42,339 nt of DNA from JAJPXC01 sp964628905 (GTDB lineage: Bacteria > Bacteroidota > Bacteroidia > Bacteroidales > Muribaculaceae): the NCBI GenBank assembly GCA_964628905.1, contig CAZVNS010000017.1:1-42339 (forward strand). The letters are read 5' to 3'. Under the pieces are notes generated by a model. That model had not been told where the DNA came from and searched no databases. It saw nothing but the letters and a program-made list of their open reading frames with translations. Positions 1 to 8,026 of this stretch are shown one piece after another (position 1 is the stretch's first letter; each line of letters starts with the position of its first letter). A program made the position numbers and the translations under genes.

Positions 1-640
1 CCGTGTGAGTGTCATTTTTGGGTAGCCCTTGCCACGGAAGTTTGCGACTGCCCCGAATTAAGGCGGCATTTATCATTTCATTGTTCTTCTGTTTGTATTT
101 ATAGATAAACAGCTCCTTCAGATCGTTGAGTTTCGCCGCCATGTGGTCATGCCCCAGGGAGAAGTCAGATATCTTGAACTGGTCACATGTGGTGCCGTGC
201 AGTAGGTTTTCGATATAAGAAAATATTACCGTTTCCTCGTAATCCATGTGCTTCCGGACCTCATCGATGTAGTTGTCGTAAAACTGTAAGATTACAATGG
301 CGATTTCAGGATTTTCGGCTTCATGGATTCCGTCGATCAGTGTCTTCTTAATGTATGGGATTGTATAGTCGGTAAATCGCGAATGGGACTTCCGCAAATA
401 CCCAATCAGAGCCATTAGTGAGACTCTATATGTTTCCCAACTCTTGCCACTGATAAAATTTATGACTGCAAGGAAGGTGTCTGTATCCACCCCGTTTTCG
501 GCGCAAACCTTCTCAACGGTTCTGTCGCCGAATCCGAGTGATATGTCAAAGCGATTCAGGACTACAAGCAGGTTGTTGTTGTCTTCAATAATATCTCTGA
601 GGGAGTCGAAACGTGTATATGTCAGTTTATTGTGTATCAT
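1..640 (-). CDS. RIC/ScdA-like hemerythrin-domain protein (partial)
   Basis: The reading frame starts at an ATG at 640 and runs off the left edge, so about 213 residues are visible. The first ~60 residues resemble the ScdA/RIC N-terminal domain (RFDISLGFGDRTVEKVC, then a conserved hydrophobic helix), and the rest is helical with hemerythrin-like metal-ligand candidates: H in KSHSRF, H and E in RKHMDYEE, and H in LGHDH. Bacteroidetes members of this family are usually annotated as hemerythrin-domain proteins; relatives repair Fe-S clusters or di-iron sites after nitrosative or oxidative damage. A last His/Glu ligand motif expected near the C-terminus is not visible and may lie beyond the edge. 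The gene is divergent from the haem/iron operon at 841, with a promoter only about 20 bp upstream. The family call comes from motif recognition and the exact function is inferred. Confidence 0.6.
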   Translation of the reverse strand, partial: MIHNKLTYTRFDSLRDIIEDNNNLLVVLNRFDISLGFGDRTVEKVCAENGVDTDTFLAVINFISGKSWETYRVSLMALIGYLRKSHSRFTDYTIPYIKKTLIDGIHEAENPEIAIVILQFYDNYIDEVRKHMDYEETVIFSYIENLLHGTTCDQFKISDFSLGHDHMAAKLNDLKELFIYKYKQKNNEMINAALIRGSRKLPWQGLPKNDTHT

Positions 641-664
641 TGAAACGGGGCATTTTTCCCTAAG

Positions 665-695
665 CAAAATTACTGCCCTCGATAAGACCTCACAA
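665..695 (-). promoter_or_regulatory. Bacteroidetes-type promoter of the hemerythrin-like gene
   Basis: On the minus strand, TAATTTTG (672 to 665) fits the -7 consensus TAnnTTTG, and TTG (695 to 693) lies exactly 20 nt further upstream. This predicts transcription starting near 658 and a leader of about 18 nt before the ATG at 640. Confidence 0.5.
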
Positions 696-786
696 TCCCA
701 TAAAGTAGGTAATTTTTTTAGTAAAATTGTGAGTAGAGCTGTGAACTTTATTAGATGTTTTACATAAAAAACACTAAAATGTGGGA

Positions 787-817
787 TTGTCACGGCTGAT
801 GTCATGCTGTAATTTTG
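787..817 (+). promoter_or_regulatory. Bacteroidetes-type promoter of the porin-imelysin-DHOR-CcsBA operon
   Basis: TTG at 787-789, a 20-nt spacer and TAATTTTG at 810-817 match the Bacteroidetes -33/-7 consensus. Transcription should begin near 824, leaving a short leader before the ATG at 841. Together with the opposing promoter at 665-695 this makes 640-841 a divergent control region. No clear operator was recognised in it. Confidence 0.6.
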
Positions 818-840
818 CTCTCCACAAATGACCAATCATT

Positions 841-2172
841 ATGAGTAGAAAAATTAGAGCGCTAATCATTTTTACTATGTGCTATTGCTTGACGTGTGCA
901 AGTATATATGCTGACGAAATTCGCCAGACGGCCGACAGCACTTTGACCACCATGAAATCTATAGAAAAAGTAGTTTCGAAGTTGTCAAGGCTTCACATAG
1001 GGGGATATGGAGAGGTGGCCATGTCGCGCAATTTCTACAGCGACAACTATCTGCGATATACTCAACCTGAAAAATATCGAGACGATTCTCACGGGCGTTT
1101 TGACTTGCCTCACGTTGTCATATACCTTGGCTATGATTTTGGCAGAGGATGGTCAATGAGCAGTGAGATAGAGTTCGAGCATGGTGGTAATGAGTCAGCA
1201 ATTGAGATTGAGACAGAAGAGGCAGGTGAATATGAAAGCGAAATTGAGCGTGGCGGCGAAGTGGCGCTTGAGCAGTTCTATATTCAAAAAGAGTTTATGC
1301 CACAGTTGAAACTTCGGGCAGGAATGCAAGTGGTGCCGGTAGGGGCAACAAACGCTCATCACGAGCCCAATCAGTTTTTTGGGGTGTATCGTCCTGAAGG
1401 AGAGAATACAATTATGCCGTGCACATGGCACGAAGTGTCTGTATCATTATCGGGGTCAATAGGCAAATGGTCATATATTGCCATGTTCTTGCCGGGTCTT
1501 GACTCAGAGCGATTTGGCAATCAGTCGTGGATCCATGACGGCTCGGCCTCTCCATTTGAGTTCAAGATAGCCAATAATTATGCATTTGCTGCCAGGGTAG
1601 ATAACTATTCGGTAAAGGGGTTAAGATTAGGTGTAAGCGGATATGTGGGCAATTCGTTCAGAAACACCTTATACCCAACTTCATCATCAAAGAATGACGG
1701 CATCAGCGGGACTGTTACGATTGCGTCGTTTGACTTCAAGTATGACGACCATGATTTGTTGGCCCGGGGATATTTCGACTGGGGCCATTTGAGCGACGCT
1801 TCCCATATAAGCAAGTTCAATATTGCAATGTCTAAAAACTCCACTTCCAAACGCCAGGAGATAGCATCAGATGCAATCGCAGCCGGCATTGAGGTCGGTT
1901 ATAATATATTCGGTTTGATACCTAAGATGACGGTGAGCAATCAGAAATTCTTCGTTTTCGGACGCTATGACTATTATGACTCAATGGCTAAGATGGAAAG
2001 CGGCACTCCTCTTGGCTGGTGTGGTCGCCATAAAATATCGGCCGGAGTGAACTGGTATCCCATCCCTCAGGTGGTAGTGAAGGGCGACTATAGTTATGGA
2101 ATTCTGGAGCGGAAATATAACAATGAGCCATCTATCAATATTGGTATAGCCTACACTGGCTGGTTTATGTGA
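841..2172 (+). CDS. Outer-membrane beta-barrel porin-like protein
   Basis: This 443-residue protein begins with a signal peptide (hydrophobic stretch, cleavage likely after SIYA) and continues as alternating aromatic/polar strands such as LHIGGYGEVAMSR, VVIYLGYDFG and KLRAGMQVVPVG, ending in aromatic Tyr-Thr-Gly-Trp-Phe-Met, as expected of an outer-membrane barrel. It resembles the phosphate-selective-porin-like family found next to imelysin genes in Bacteroidetes. An acidic insert rich in Glu (about residues 118-140) might bind cations. It is the first gene of a four-gene operon with 26 bp to the imelysin gene, so it may admit iron or a small iron chelate; that role is inferred. Substrate and pore properties cannot be read from the sequence. 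Confidence 0.65.
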   Translation: MSRKIRALIIFTMCYCLTCASIYADEIRQTADSTLTTMKSIEKVVSKLSRLHIGGYGEVAMSRNFYSDNYLRYTQPEKYRDDSHGRFDLPHVVIYLGYDFGRGWSMSSEIEFEHGGNESAIEIETEEAGEYESEIERGGEVALEQFYIQKEFMPQLKLRAGMQVVPVGATNAHHEPNQFFGVYRPEGENTIMPCTWHEVSVSLSGSIGKWSYIAMFLPGLDSERFGNQSWIHDGSASPFEFKIANNYAFAARVDNYSVKGLRLGVSGYVGNSFRNTLYPTSSSKNDGISGTVTIASFDFKYDDHDLLARGYFDWGHLSDASHISKFNIAMSKNSTSKRQEIASDAIAAGIEVGYNIFGLIPKMTVSNQKFFVFGRYDYYDSMAKMESGTPLGWCGRHKISAGVNWYPIPQVVVKGDYSYGILERKYNNEPSINIGIAYTGWFM

Positions 2173-2198
2173 AATCTTAAAACAATAAATATCATTAC

Positions 2199-3356
2199 AT
2201 GAAATTATTAAAACTTTTGACAATTGGAGTGACTGCGCTGGCAATGGCCGGTTGCTCTGACAGTGACGAACCTAGCTCAGGTAACGAAACGTCGGCCAAG
2301 GAGAAAGAACTTCAGGCTGCCACAGTAGATTATGTGAATCATACTGTGCTGCCCACTTATGCCGCCATGGCCGATGCGGCTATCGAGATGTGCGACCTGT
2401 GTCACACCATGCAAGATAATTTTCTTAAAGGTACGCTGACTCAGAACGATGTGAAGGCTGCCGGAGAGGCATGGAAAAGCGCACGTAAGAACTGGGAGTT
2501 GAGCGAGGCCTTCCTTTTCGGCCCCGCAGCCAATCACAACATCGATCCTCACATCGACTCATGGCCTCTCGACAAGGTTGCCATGGAGAATCTTCTTGTT
2601 CAGATAAGGAGTGGTAACCAATGGACTCTTGAAAATAATGGCGGATATGGCTTGATCGGCTTCCATGCCGTGGAGTTCATGCTGTTTGAACTTAGCGCCG
2701 ACGAGAACACTGCCCTTGTACACTCAACCAACTATACAACTGAAGAGCTCGAATATCTTGTGGCAGTCGCCGACGACCTTTGCGCTCAGTGTGTATGCCT
2801 TGAGGCTTGCTGGGCAGGCATGGATAATATCTCTCAGCGCAAGCAGGAGATCCTTGAAGAGGCAGAGCTCGATTACAACGAGAATTATGGCGACGAGATG
2901 AAAAATGCCGGACAGCCTGGTTCGCGCTTCAAAACTTATCAGGAAGCAGCAGAGGAGATTATACAAGGATGTATCGACATTGCCGATGAGGTTGGCAACA
3001 CCAAGATTGGTCGCCCTCACATCGGGTCATCGCAAGAGGATAAAAACTATATTGAGTCACCTTATTCACTCAATTCTATTGAGGACTTTGCCGACAATAT
3101 TCGCTCGGTAAGGAATGCCTATATGGGTAGCAACAATGGCGATGCAAGCGTTAGTGACTACGTGCGCAGTCAAAATGCCGAGGTTGACAAGACTGTGCGT
3201 GAAGCTATCCAAAATGCTATTGACACTATTGAGCTGATTCCCGAGCCATTTGCCAAGAATGCTGCCGGCACTTTGAGCGCAGATGCGATGGAGGCCGCAG
3301 GTTCTACCCTCGTAGATGCCCTTGAAGATGCAATGTCAGTGGTGTCAGGTCGTTAA
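2199..3356 (+). CDS. Imelysin family lipoprotein (IrpA/ICMP-like)
   Basis: The protein has 385 residues. The N-terminus is a lipoprotein signal with the lipobox ending AMAGC (Cys19), followed by acidic Ser/Asp residues that fit the Bacteroidetes surface-export signal. The imelysin signature GxHxxE is present as GFHAVE (Gly154, His156, Glu159), and the length suits the family's two four-helix bundles. Imelysin proteins are envelope, iron-regulated and thought to bind iron or haem; most are not proteases despite the name. It sits between the porin and a di-haem oxidoreductase, only 2 bp from the latter, so they are almost certainly co-expressed. The ligand is inferred from the family. Confidence 0.85.
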   Translation: MKLLKLLTIGVTALAMAGCSDSDEPSSGNETSAKEKELQAATVDYVNHTVLPTYAAMADAAIEMCDLCHTMQDNFLKGTLTQNDVKAAGEAWKSARKNWELSEAFLFGPAANHNIDPHIDSWPLDKVAMENLLVQIRSGNQWTLENNGGYGLIGFHAVEFMLFELSADENTALVHSTNYTTEELEYLVAVADDLCAQCVCLEACWAGMDNISQRKQEILEEAELDYNENYGDEMKNAGQPGSRFKTYQEAAEEIIQGCIDIADEVGNTKIGRPHIGSSQEDKNYIESPYSLNSIEDFADNIRSVRNAYMGSNNGDASVSDYVRSQNAEVDKTVREAIQNAIDTIELIPEPFAKNAAGTLSADAMEAAGSTLVDALEDAMSVVSGR

Positions 3357-3358
3357 TA

Positions 3359-5017
3359 ATGAAATTTGAAAGTGTGGAAATCAAACATATAAGCTACTAT
3401 GCGATGCTTGCCATGCTCATGGCAAGCATTTCGTCATGCTCAGATGATGAAATTACCGACGAGCCGGCGTCAATCGACGAAAGGCCCGATTGGTACTATG
3501 CCGGAGGCGAGCTCGGCACAACCTTCCTGAGCACAAGTAACGCCTTGGAGCAACCGACCCCGGCTGTCGAACGTCAAGGATTATACCAATCCTTTAAAAA
3601 CGGCGAGGCAATATTCGAGAAACCATTTATGGCTAACCAAACCGGCGTAAGATCGGGGTTAGGACCGGTGTATATACGAACTTCGTGCCTCCATTGTCAT
3701 CCCAACTACAGCCACGGCTCGCGCATCCCCGAGGGCGCATTTAACACAACCAATCCGGGCAACGGCTGTCTGCTGGTGGTCTATGATCCGCAGACTGAGG
3801 CTTATGTATCGTGGCTCGCGGGGATGCCCCAGGGTCATGCGGTGGCCCCGTTTAAGGCTCCAATTGACGAGTCGAAGATTACTGTGAAATGGAGAATCGC
3901 CACAGATGATTGGGGTAACCGGTTTGACGACGGCGAGACATACGAATTGTCATATCCGGAGGTGGATATGCCCCAGGAGGCTATTTATGTAGTGACCCAG
4001 GGCTATGAGTTGCCTACCGACTATGAGGTAAAACTCGAATCCACTATCGGCATTTTTGGCACCGGCTTACTTGACGCCATCTCCGAGGCCGACATTCTTG
4101 AGCAATACCGCAAGCAGGAGCAAGACGGCTTCCTGACCAATGGGCTTAACCCGGCCTTTTACAGCAATGGCCAGTGGACTTCGATGTATGCTAATTCGCT
4201 ACAAGGCGACGGCACGGGATATGTACGCAGATTTACTTACGCCCTTTCTCGCGGCCCGCTTCAGGACGCTGCCGGAGCAAATGCCATCTGGAATATTACA
4301 AACGTGACTCGCTCCGATCGCCGCTATCACTATCTCGATGCTGCGGGTACGTACGCCAGGTATTCGGCGTTGGATCCTGATGTTCAGGCTGGCTTTGATC
4401 AATATGTGCAGCGCATAGATCCAAACCACCGACATGCCGCATATTGGGATGGCTCAATGGAGCAGCGCATTCTTGCCTATCTCAACGATAAGGAACTCGA
4501 CGTGGAAATGACCGATGAAGAGTACACCGACTTCATGGTGTGGCATCGAGGCCTCGCAATCCCGGCAGTACGCGATATCGACAATTCTGAAGTGCGACGC
4601 GGGCGTGAACTGTTCTCACAGATTGGCTGCGACTATTGCCACCGTCCGTCATGGACCACCGGGGATGACAAGATTGTTGATCCCGCGAAGTTCTTTGACG
4701 GATCCGAACTGCCTCGTTACCCCAATCAGAAAATATGGCCCTATACTGACATGGTTCAGCATAAGTTGATGATGGTTAATGACATAAGGGGCGGATGGTG
4801 TCGTACGACACCATTGTGGGCACGCGGTCTTCACTCAAAAGTTACGGGTAGTCCGACGGCCGATCGTCTCCACGACTGCCGCGCGCGGACAACCATGGAA
4901 GCAATTATGTGGCACGGGTATTCCCCCAATAGTGACGCTCGCTATTGTATTGAGGCATTCCGCAAGCTCAGTAAGGCGGATCGCGACGCAATAATACGCT
5001 TCGTTGATGCCATATGA
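3359..5017 (+). CDS. Di-haem oxidoreductase (DHOR) family lipoprotein, putative peroxidase
   Basis: This 552-residue lipoprotein (signal ending SISSC, Cys27) carries two c-type haem attachment motifs: CLHCH at 110-114 and CDYCH at 424-428. Their spacing, the proline/glycine-rich strands between them and a late His-rich stretch (MWHGY) fit the DHOR family (thiol oxidoreductase, putative peroxidase), which is distantly related to MauG and CcpA di-haem peroxidases. DHOR genes are known neighbours of imelysin genes. The stop codon overlaps the next start (ATGA), coupling translation to the CcsBA-like maturation protein that would attach its haems. The substrate is unknown; oxidation of iron or a metal chelate held by imelysin is an inference. 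Confidence 0.85.
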   Translation: MKFESVEIKHISYYAMLAMLMASISSCSDDEITDEPASIDERPDWYYAGGELGTTFLSTSNALEQPTPAVERQGLYQSFKNGEAIFEKPFMANQTGVRSGLGPVYIRTSCLHCHPNYSHGSRIPEGAFNTTNPGNGCLLVVYDPQTEAYVSWLAGMPQGHAVAPFKAPIDESKITVKWRIATDDWGNRFDDGETYELSYPEVDMPQEAIYVVTQGYELPTDYEVKLESTIGIFGTGLLDAISEADILEQYRKQEQDGFLTNGLNPAFYSNGQWTSMYANSLQGDGTGYVRRFTYALSRGPLQDAAGANAIWNITNVTRSDRRYHYLDAAGTYARYSALDPDVQAGFDQYVQRIDPNHRHAAYWDGSMEQRILAYLNDKELDVEMTDEEYTDFMVWHRGLAIPAVRDIDNSEVRRGRELFSQIGCDYCHRPSWTTGDDKIVDPAKFFDGSELPRYPNQKIWPYTDMVQHKLMMVNDIRGGWCRTTPLWARGLHSKVTGSPTADRLHDCRARTTMEAIMWHGYSPNSDARYCIEAFRKLSKADRDAIIRFVDAI

Positions 5018-6885
5018 TCAGACGAAAGCCCTTTACCCTCTTAATACACATTGCACTGGTGGTTATACTCACCGGTGCAATGTGTACTCATTTCTTCGGA
5101 ATTCAGGGAGAGATGACAATCAAAGATCATCAATCCTCATCAATCTTTTCCAATACATCCGGAATAGGAGACAATAACCTCCCCTTTAGTGTTTCATTGA
5201 CTTATGCTGATGTCGAGTTCTATCCCGGCACGACGACGCCAATGGATTTCAAAAGCGTCATTCGTGTCAACGGCAAGGATTATACCGTGTCGATGAATAA
5301 GCCTGTTCTGATTGATGGATGGAGGTTCTATCAATCGGGGATGAACGCCGATAGCTCCACATTCACCATCAGTTATGATCCTTGGGGAATAATTATAACG
5401 TATGTTGGATACTCAATGCTTGCGATAGGGCTGATTGGGTTCTTCTTTCAAAAAAATACAGCCTGGCGATCTCTTATCAAACGAGCCCTTATGTTTGGAA
5501 TATTCTCATGCTTTTGCGGCGGTATGGCAAATGCTTCAGAATTGCCTACAATGCAGAAGCCGTTGGCTGCTAATCTTGGCAAAGTATATGTGTATTGGAA
5601 CGACCGTGTTTGCCCAATGCAGACTATGGCGCATGATGTCACTGTGAAGTTGTACGGCAGCGAATCGTATAGGGGAATGACAGCGGAGCAGGTGCTGGCT
5701 GGCTGGCTATTCTATTTTGATGAATGGCTTGCGGACTACACCGCTAATAATCCGGAAATTCAAAAAAAAGATATTGACAGGAAAAAGAAAAAGTTGCTCG
5801 AACGCAAATGTCTAATTTCAATTTTAGGCACGGGCGAAGCCTTCAAAATCTATCCATATCAGACGTCGGAAGGCTTTATCGAGTGGCTTTCGCTGACAGG
5901 GCATCGACCATCACAGATGTCCTTGGATCAATGGAAATTCATGCTGACAACCATGCCGCATATCAAAGAACTACTTCTTCGCGGGCAGAACATCAATGCT
6001 AATGAGGAAATTACCATGCTCATTGACAACCAGAAGAAATATGCGGGCGAGGTTATGCTGCCCTCCGACGCCAAGATAAGGGCCGAAATTCTCTACAATA
6101 GATCAGTACGACCAATTTATGGAGGTATGTTGACGATATTGCTAAGCGCAGCATTCCTGTATTACGGACTGTCAAGACGTAGATTACAGCGCCGGATCAA
6201 GACACTACTTACCCTTATCCATTATATTTTGGCCATCTCTGTGCTTGGCGCGGTGATTTTATCATGGTGGCTTAGCGGACATATACCATTGTCAAATGGA
6301 ACTGAGATGATGATGTTTATGGCAGCGGTTTCGCTCGTTTTCCCCTTTGCATTAAAGGATGAAATTGTAAAGGGCGCTCTGTTTATGGTTGCCGGAATGG
6401 CATTAATGGTCGCCGGAATGGCATCAAAATCACCTCAGATAGGAGCGCTTATGCCGGTATTGTCAAGTCCGCTGCTCTCAGTTCATGTCATGGTGATTAT
6501 GTGCGCGTATGTGCTGTTCCTTATGATGGCCGTATTGTCATTAATTGCACTTATAAGCAAAAAGGCCAAACTCAAAGAGGATTTAAGCCGCACAAACAGA
6601 ACCATTCTGACTCCGGCTGTGGCCCTGCTGGCCATTGGCATTATGATTGGCGCCGTTTGGGCCAATCAGTCTTGGGGACGATACTGGGGTTGGGACCCCA
6701 AAGAGACATGCGCACTGGTGATGTTGTTGGTTTATGCTGTACCGCTTCATTGGGCGTGCCCTAACTGCAGACCCTTCCGTAAGCCTGATTTTCTACATCG
6801 CTACCTATTGTTAGCACTGGCAACAGTCCTTTTTACTTATTTCGGAGCCAACTTCCTAATCCCCGGCCTACATTCCTATGCTTGA
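5014..6885 (+). CDS. Fused ResB/CcsA-type cytochrome c biogenesis protein
   Basis: The protein has 623 residues. The N-terminal ~150 residues form a compact ResB/CcsB-like unit (TM at about 8-30, a periplasmic loop, TM at about 127-147). A second periplasmic region and about six C-terminal TM segments form CcsA. The haem-handling WWD motif, WGRYWGWDPKET, is at 554-565, and the flanking external haem ligands are His491 (SVHVM) and His620 (GLHSYA). System II CcsBA exports haem and ligates it to CxxCH cysteines. It overlaps the DHOR gene by 4 bp, suggesting a dedicated partner. It is shorter than epsilon-proteobacterial CcsBA fusions, with a reduced CcsB half. Confidence in the family is high. 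Confidence 0.9.
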   Translation: MIRRKPFTLLIHIALVVILTGAMCTHFFGIQGEMTIKDHQSSSIFSNTSGIGDNNLPFSVSLTYADVEFYPGTTTPMDFKSVIRVNGKDYTVSMNKPVLIDGWRFYQSGMNADSSTFTISYDPWGIIITYVGYSMLAIGLIGFFFQKNTAWRSLIKRALMFGIFSCFCGGMANASELPTMQKPLAANLGKVYVYWNDRVCPMQTMAHDVTVKLYGSESYRGMTAEQVLAGWLFYFDEWLADYTANNPEIQKKDIDRKKKKLLERKCLISILGTGEAFKIYPYQTSEGFIEWLSLTGHRPSQMSLDQWKFMLTTMPHIKELLLRGQNINANEEITMLIDNQKKYAGEVMLPSDAKIRAEILYNRSVRPIYGGMLTILLSAAFLYYGLSRRRLQRRIKTLLTLIHYILAISVLGAVILSWWLSGHIPLSNGTEMMMFMAAVSLVFPFALKDEIVKGALFMVAGMALMVAGMASKSPQIGALMPVLSSPLLSVHVMVIMCAYVLFLMMAVLSLIALISKKAKLKEDLSRTNRTILTPAVALLAIGIMIGAVWANQSWGRYWGWDPKETCALVMLLVYAVPLHWACPNCRPFRKPDFLHRYLLLALATVLFTYFGANFLIPGLHSYA

Positions 6886-6920
6886 GGACCTTTCACAATA
6901 TACTTAAGCACCTCAATTGC

Positions 6921-6949
6921 GGGCGCACCCGGGGGGTGAGGGTGCGTCC
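6921..6949. terminator. Hairpin between convergent genes
   Basis: A ten-pair stem (6921-6930 with 6940-6949, one G-U pair) and a 9-nt loop separate the end of the CcsBA gene from the end of the minus-strand CMD/cupin gene. The following sequence is AT-rich but has no strong T-run, so it may act in both directions with moderate strength. Confidence 0.55.
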
Positions 6950-6968
6950 GATTAGTATATTGACGGTG

Positions 6969-7805
6969 TTAGAGGTTGTCGTATTGGTCGTCGGTGACGG
7001 GCTCAAGCCATTCGTTTGAGGTGTTCTCTCCTTCGAGCTCGAAGGCCAGGTGGGAGAACCAGCTGTCGGCGGCGGCTCCATGCCAGTGCTTGACGTTGGC
7101 GGGGATGTGGATCACGGTGCCGGGGAGGATTTCGACGGCAGGTTTACCCTCTTCCTGATACCAGCCGCGTCCGGCCACGCCGACGAGCATTTGGCCGCCT
7201 CCTTTGGTGGCGTGGTGGATGTGCCAGTTGTTGCGGCATCGGGGCTCGAAGGTGACATTGAAGAACTTGACCTGCTCGGTGGAGATGGGGGCCAGGTAGC
7301 TGTTGCCGATGAAATATTTGGCGTAGGCTGTGTTGGGCTCTCCAATGGGGAATATGGTCTCTTGCTCAAATTTTTCGCGGGCATCGGTGGCGGCGGTCGA
7401 GTCCTTCCAGACCTCCACGGCCTGGCGGAATGCTCCCCATGCTTTTGGCCATCCGGCGTAGAAGGCAACCTGGGTCAATACTTCGGCGATTTCGGTTTTT
7501 GTCACACCGTTTTTCTTTGCCTCCTGGAGGTGGAATGTGAGCGAGGAGTCGATGATGCCGCTGCTCACCAGGGCTGTGACGGTCACTATGGAGCGGTCGC
7601 GTTTCGAGAGTTTGTCGGTGCGGCTCCATACTTGGCCGAAGAGCACATCGTCGTTGAGCTCAGCGAATTTCGGGGCGAACTCGCCGAGCTGAGCGCGCCC
7701 GGCGGTCTGATTGGGGTTGACCTCTGTGGGGGTCAATTTGGCGGGGTTTTGAGCGCTTGCCATAACTGATATTGTAAAAATTGTTGCAAAGATACTATTT
7801 TTCAT
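6969..7805 (-). CDS. Exported carboxymuconolactone decarboxylase-like/cupin fusion protein
   Basis: This 278-residue protein starts with a signal peptide (cleavage likely after ASA, residue 18). Residues ~40-140 match the CMD/AhpD-like helical fold (KLSKRDRSIVTVTALV, then an EVLTQVAFYAGWPKAW helix), but the CxxC pair used by AhpD peroxidases is absent, so it is not an AhpD-type peroxidase. Residues ~165-262 are a cupin with the metal-binding cluster His195-x-His197-His198 and His240 (VKHWHG). CMD-cupin fusions are widespread in Bacteroidetes and Proteobacteria and usually have no assigned substrate. It is monocistronic and convergent with the CcsBA operon. Export of such a protein is notable. 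The biochemical role is unknown. Confidence 0.8.
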   Translation of the reverse strand: MKNSIFATIFTISVMASAQNPAKLTPTEVNPNQTAGRAQLGEFAPKFAELNDDVLFGQVWSRTDKLSKRDRSIVTVTALVSSGIIDSSLTFHLQEAKKNGVTKTEIAEVLTQVAFYAGWPKAWGAFRQAVEVWKDSTAATDAREKFEQETIFPIGEPNTAYAKYFIGNSYLAPISTEQVKFFNVTFEPRCRNNWHIHHATKGGGQMLVGVAGRGWYQEEGKPAVEILPGTVIHIPANVKHWHGAAADSWFSHLAFELEGENTSNEWLEPVTDDQYDNL

Positions 7806-7836
7806 ATATCAACGTCCTTCCTAAATTTCATGTGTG

Positions 7837-7844
7837 CAAAGATA
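7837..7844 (-). promoter_or_regulatory. -7 element for the CMD/cupin gene
   Basis: Minus-strand TATCTTTG (7844 to 7837) fits TAnnTTTG and predicts a start near 7830, about 25 nt before the ATG at 7805. The -33 region is T-rich without a clean TTTG. Confidence 0.45.
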
Positions 7845-7949
7845 GCATTTAGATTGAAAAAAGAGCTATACTTATTTCGGTTTGTATAACCAAAATCACG
7901 GATTTTGCCTACGCCAACTCGCTATTGCCTCGCCGGGGTGGGGCGCGGG

Positions 7950-7980
7950 TTGACGGTTAGGGAATATTTTTTTACCTTTG
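7950..7980 (+). promoter_or_regulatory. Promoter of the AlaX/rhodanese/MBL fusion gene
   Basis: TTG at 7950-7952, a 20-nt spacer and TACCTTTG at 7973-7980 form a near-perfect Bacteroidetes promoter. The predicted start near 7987 favours translation from the ATG at 8027 over the upstream TTG at 7991. Confidence 0.6.
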
Positions 7981-8026
7981 CGATGATGTCTTGGCCCAGA
8001 TGAGGCCGAGGCTAACTTTACGAATT

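Noticed and set aside
1..90. Possible frameshift in the hemerythrin-like gene near the left edge
   Set aside because: The expected C-terminal ligand motif is missing in the main frame, but another frame is also open to the edge. Too little sequence is visible to decide.
444..767. 107-codon plus-strand frame at the left edge
   Set aside because: It lies antisense to the RIC/hemerythrin-like gene, whose translation has recognisable conserved motifs. This frame has no recognisable motifs.
7050..7769. 239-codon plus-strand frame
   Set aside because: It mirrors the CMD/cupin gene, is Gly/Val-rich, and has no promoter.
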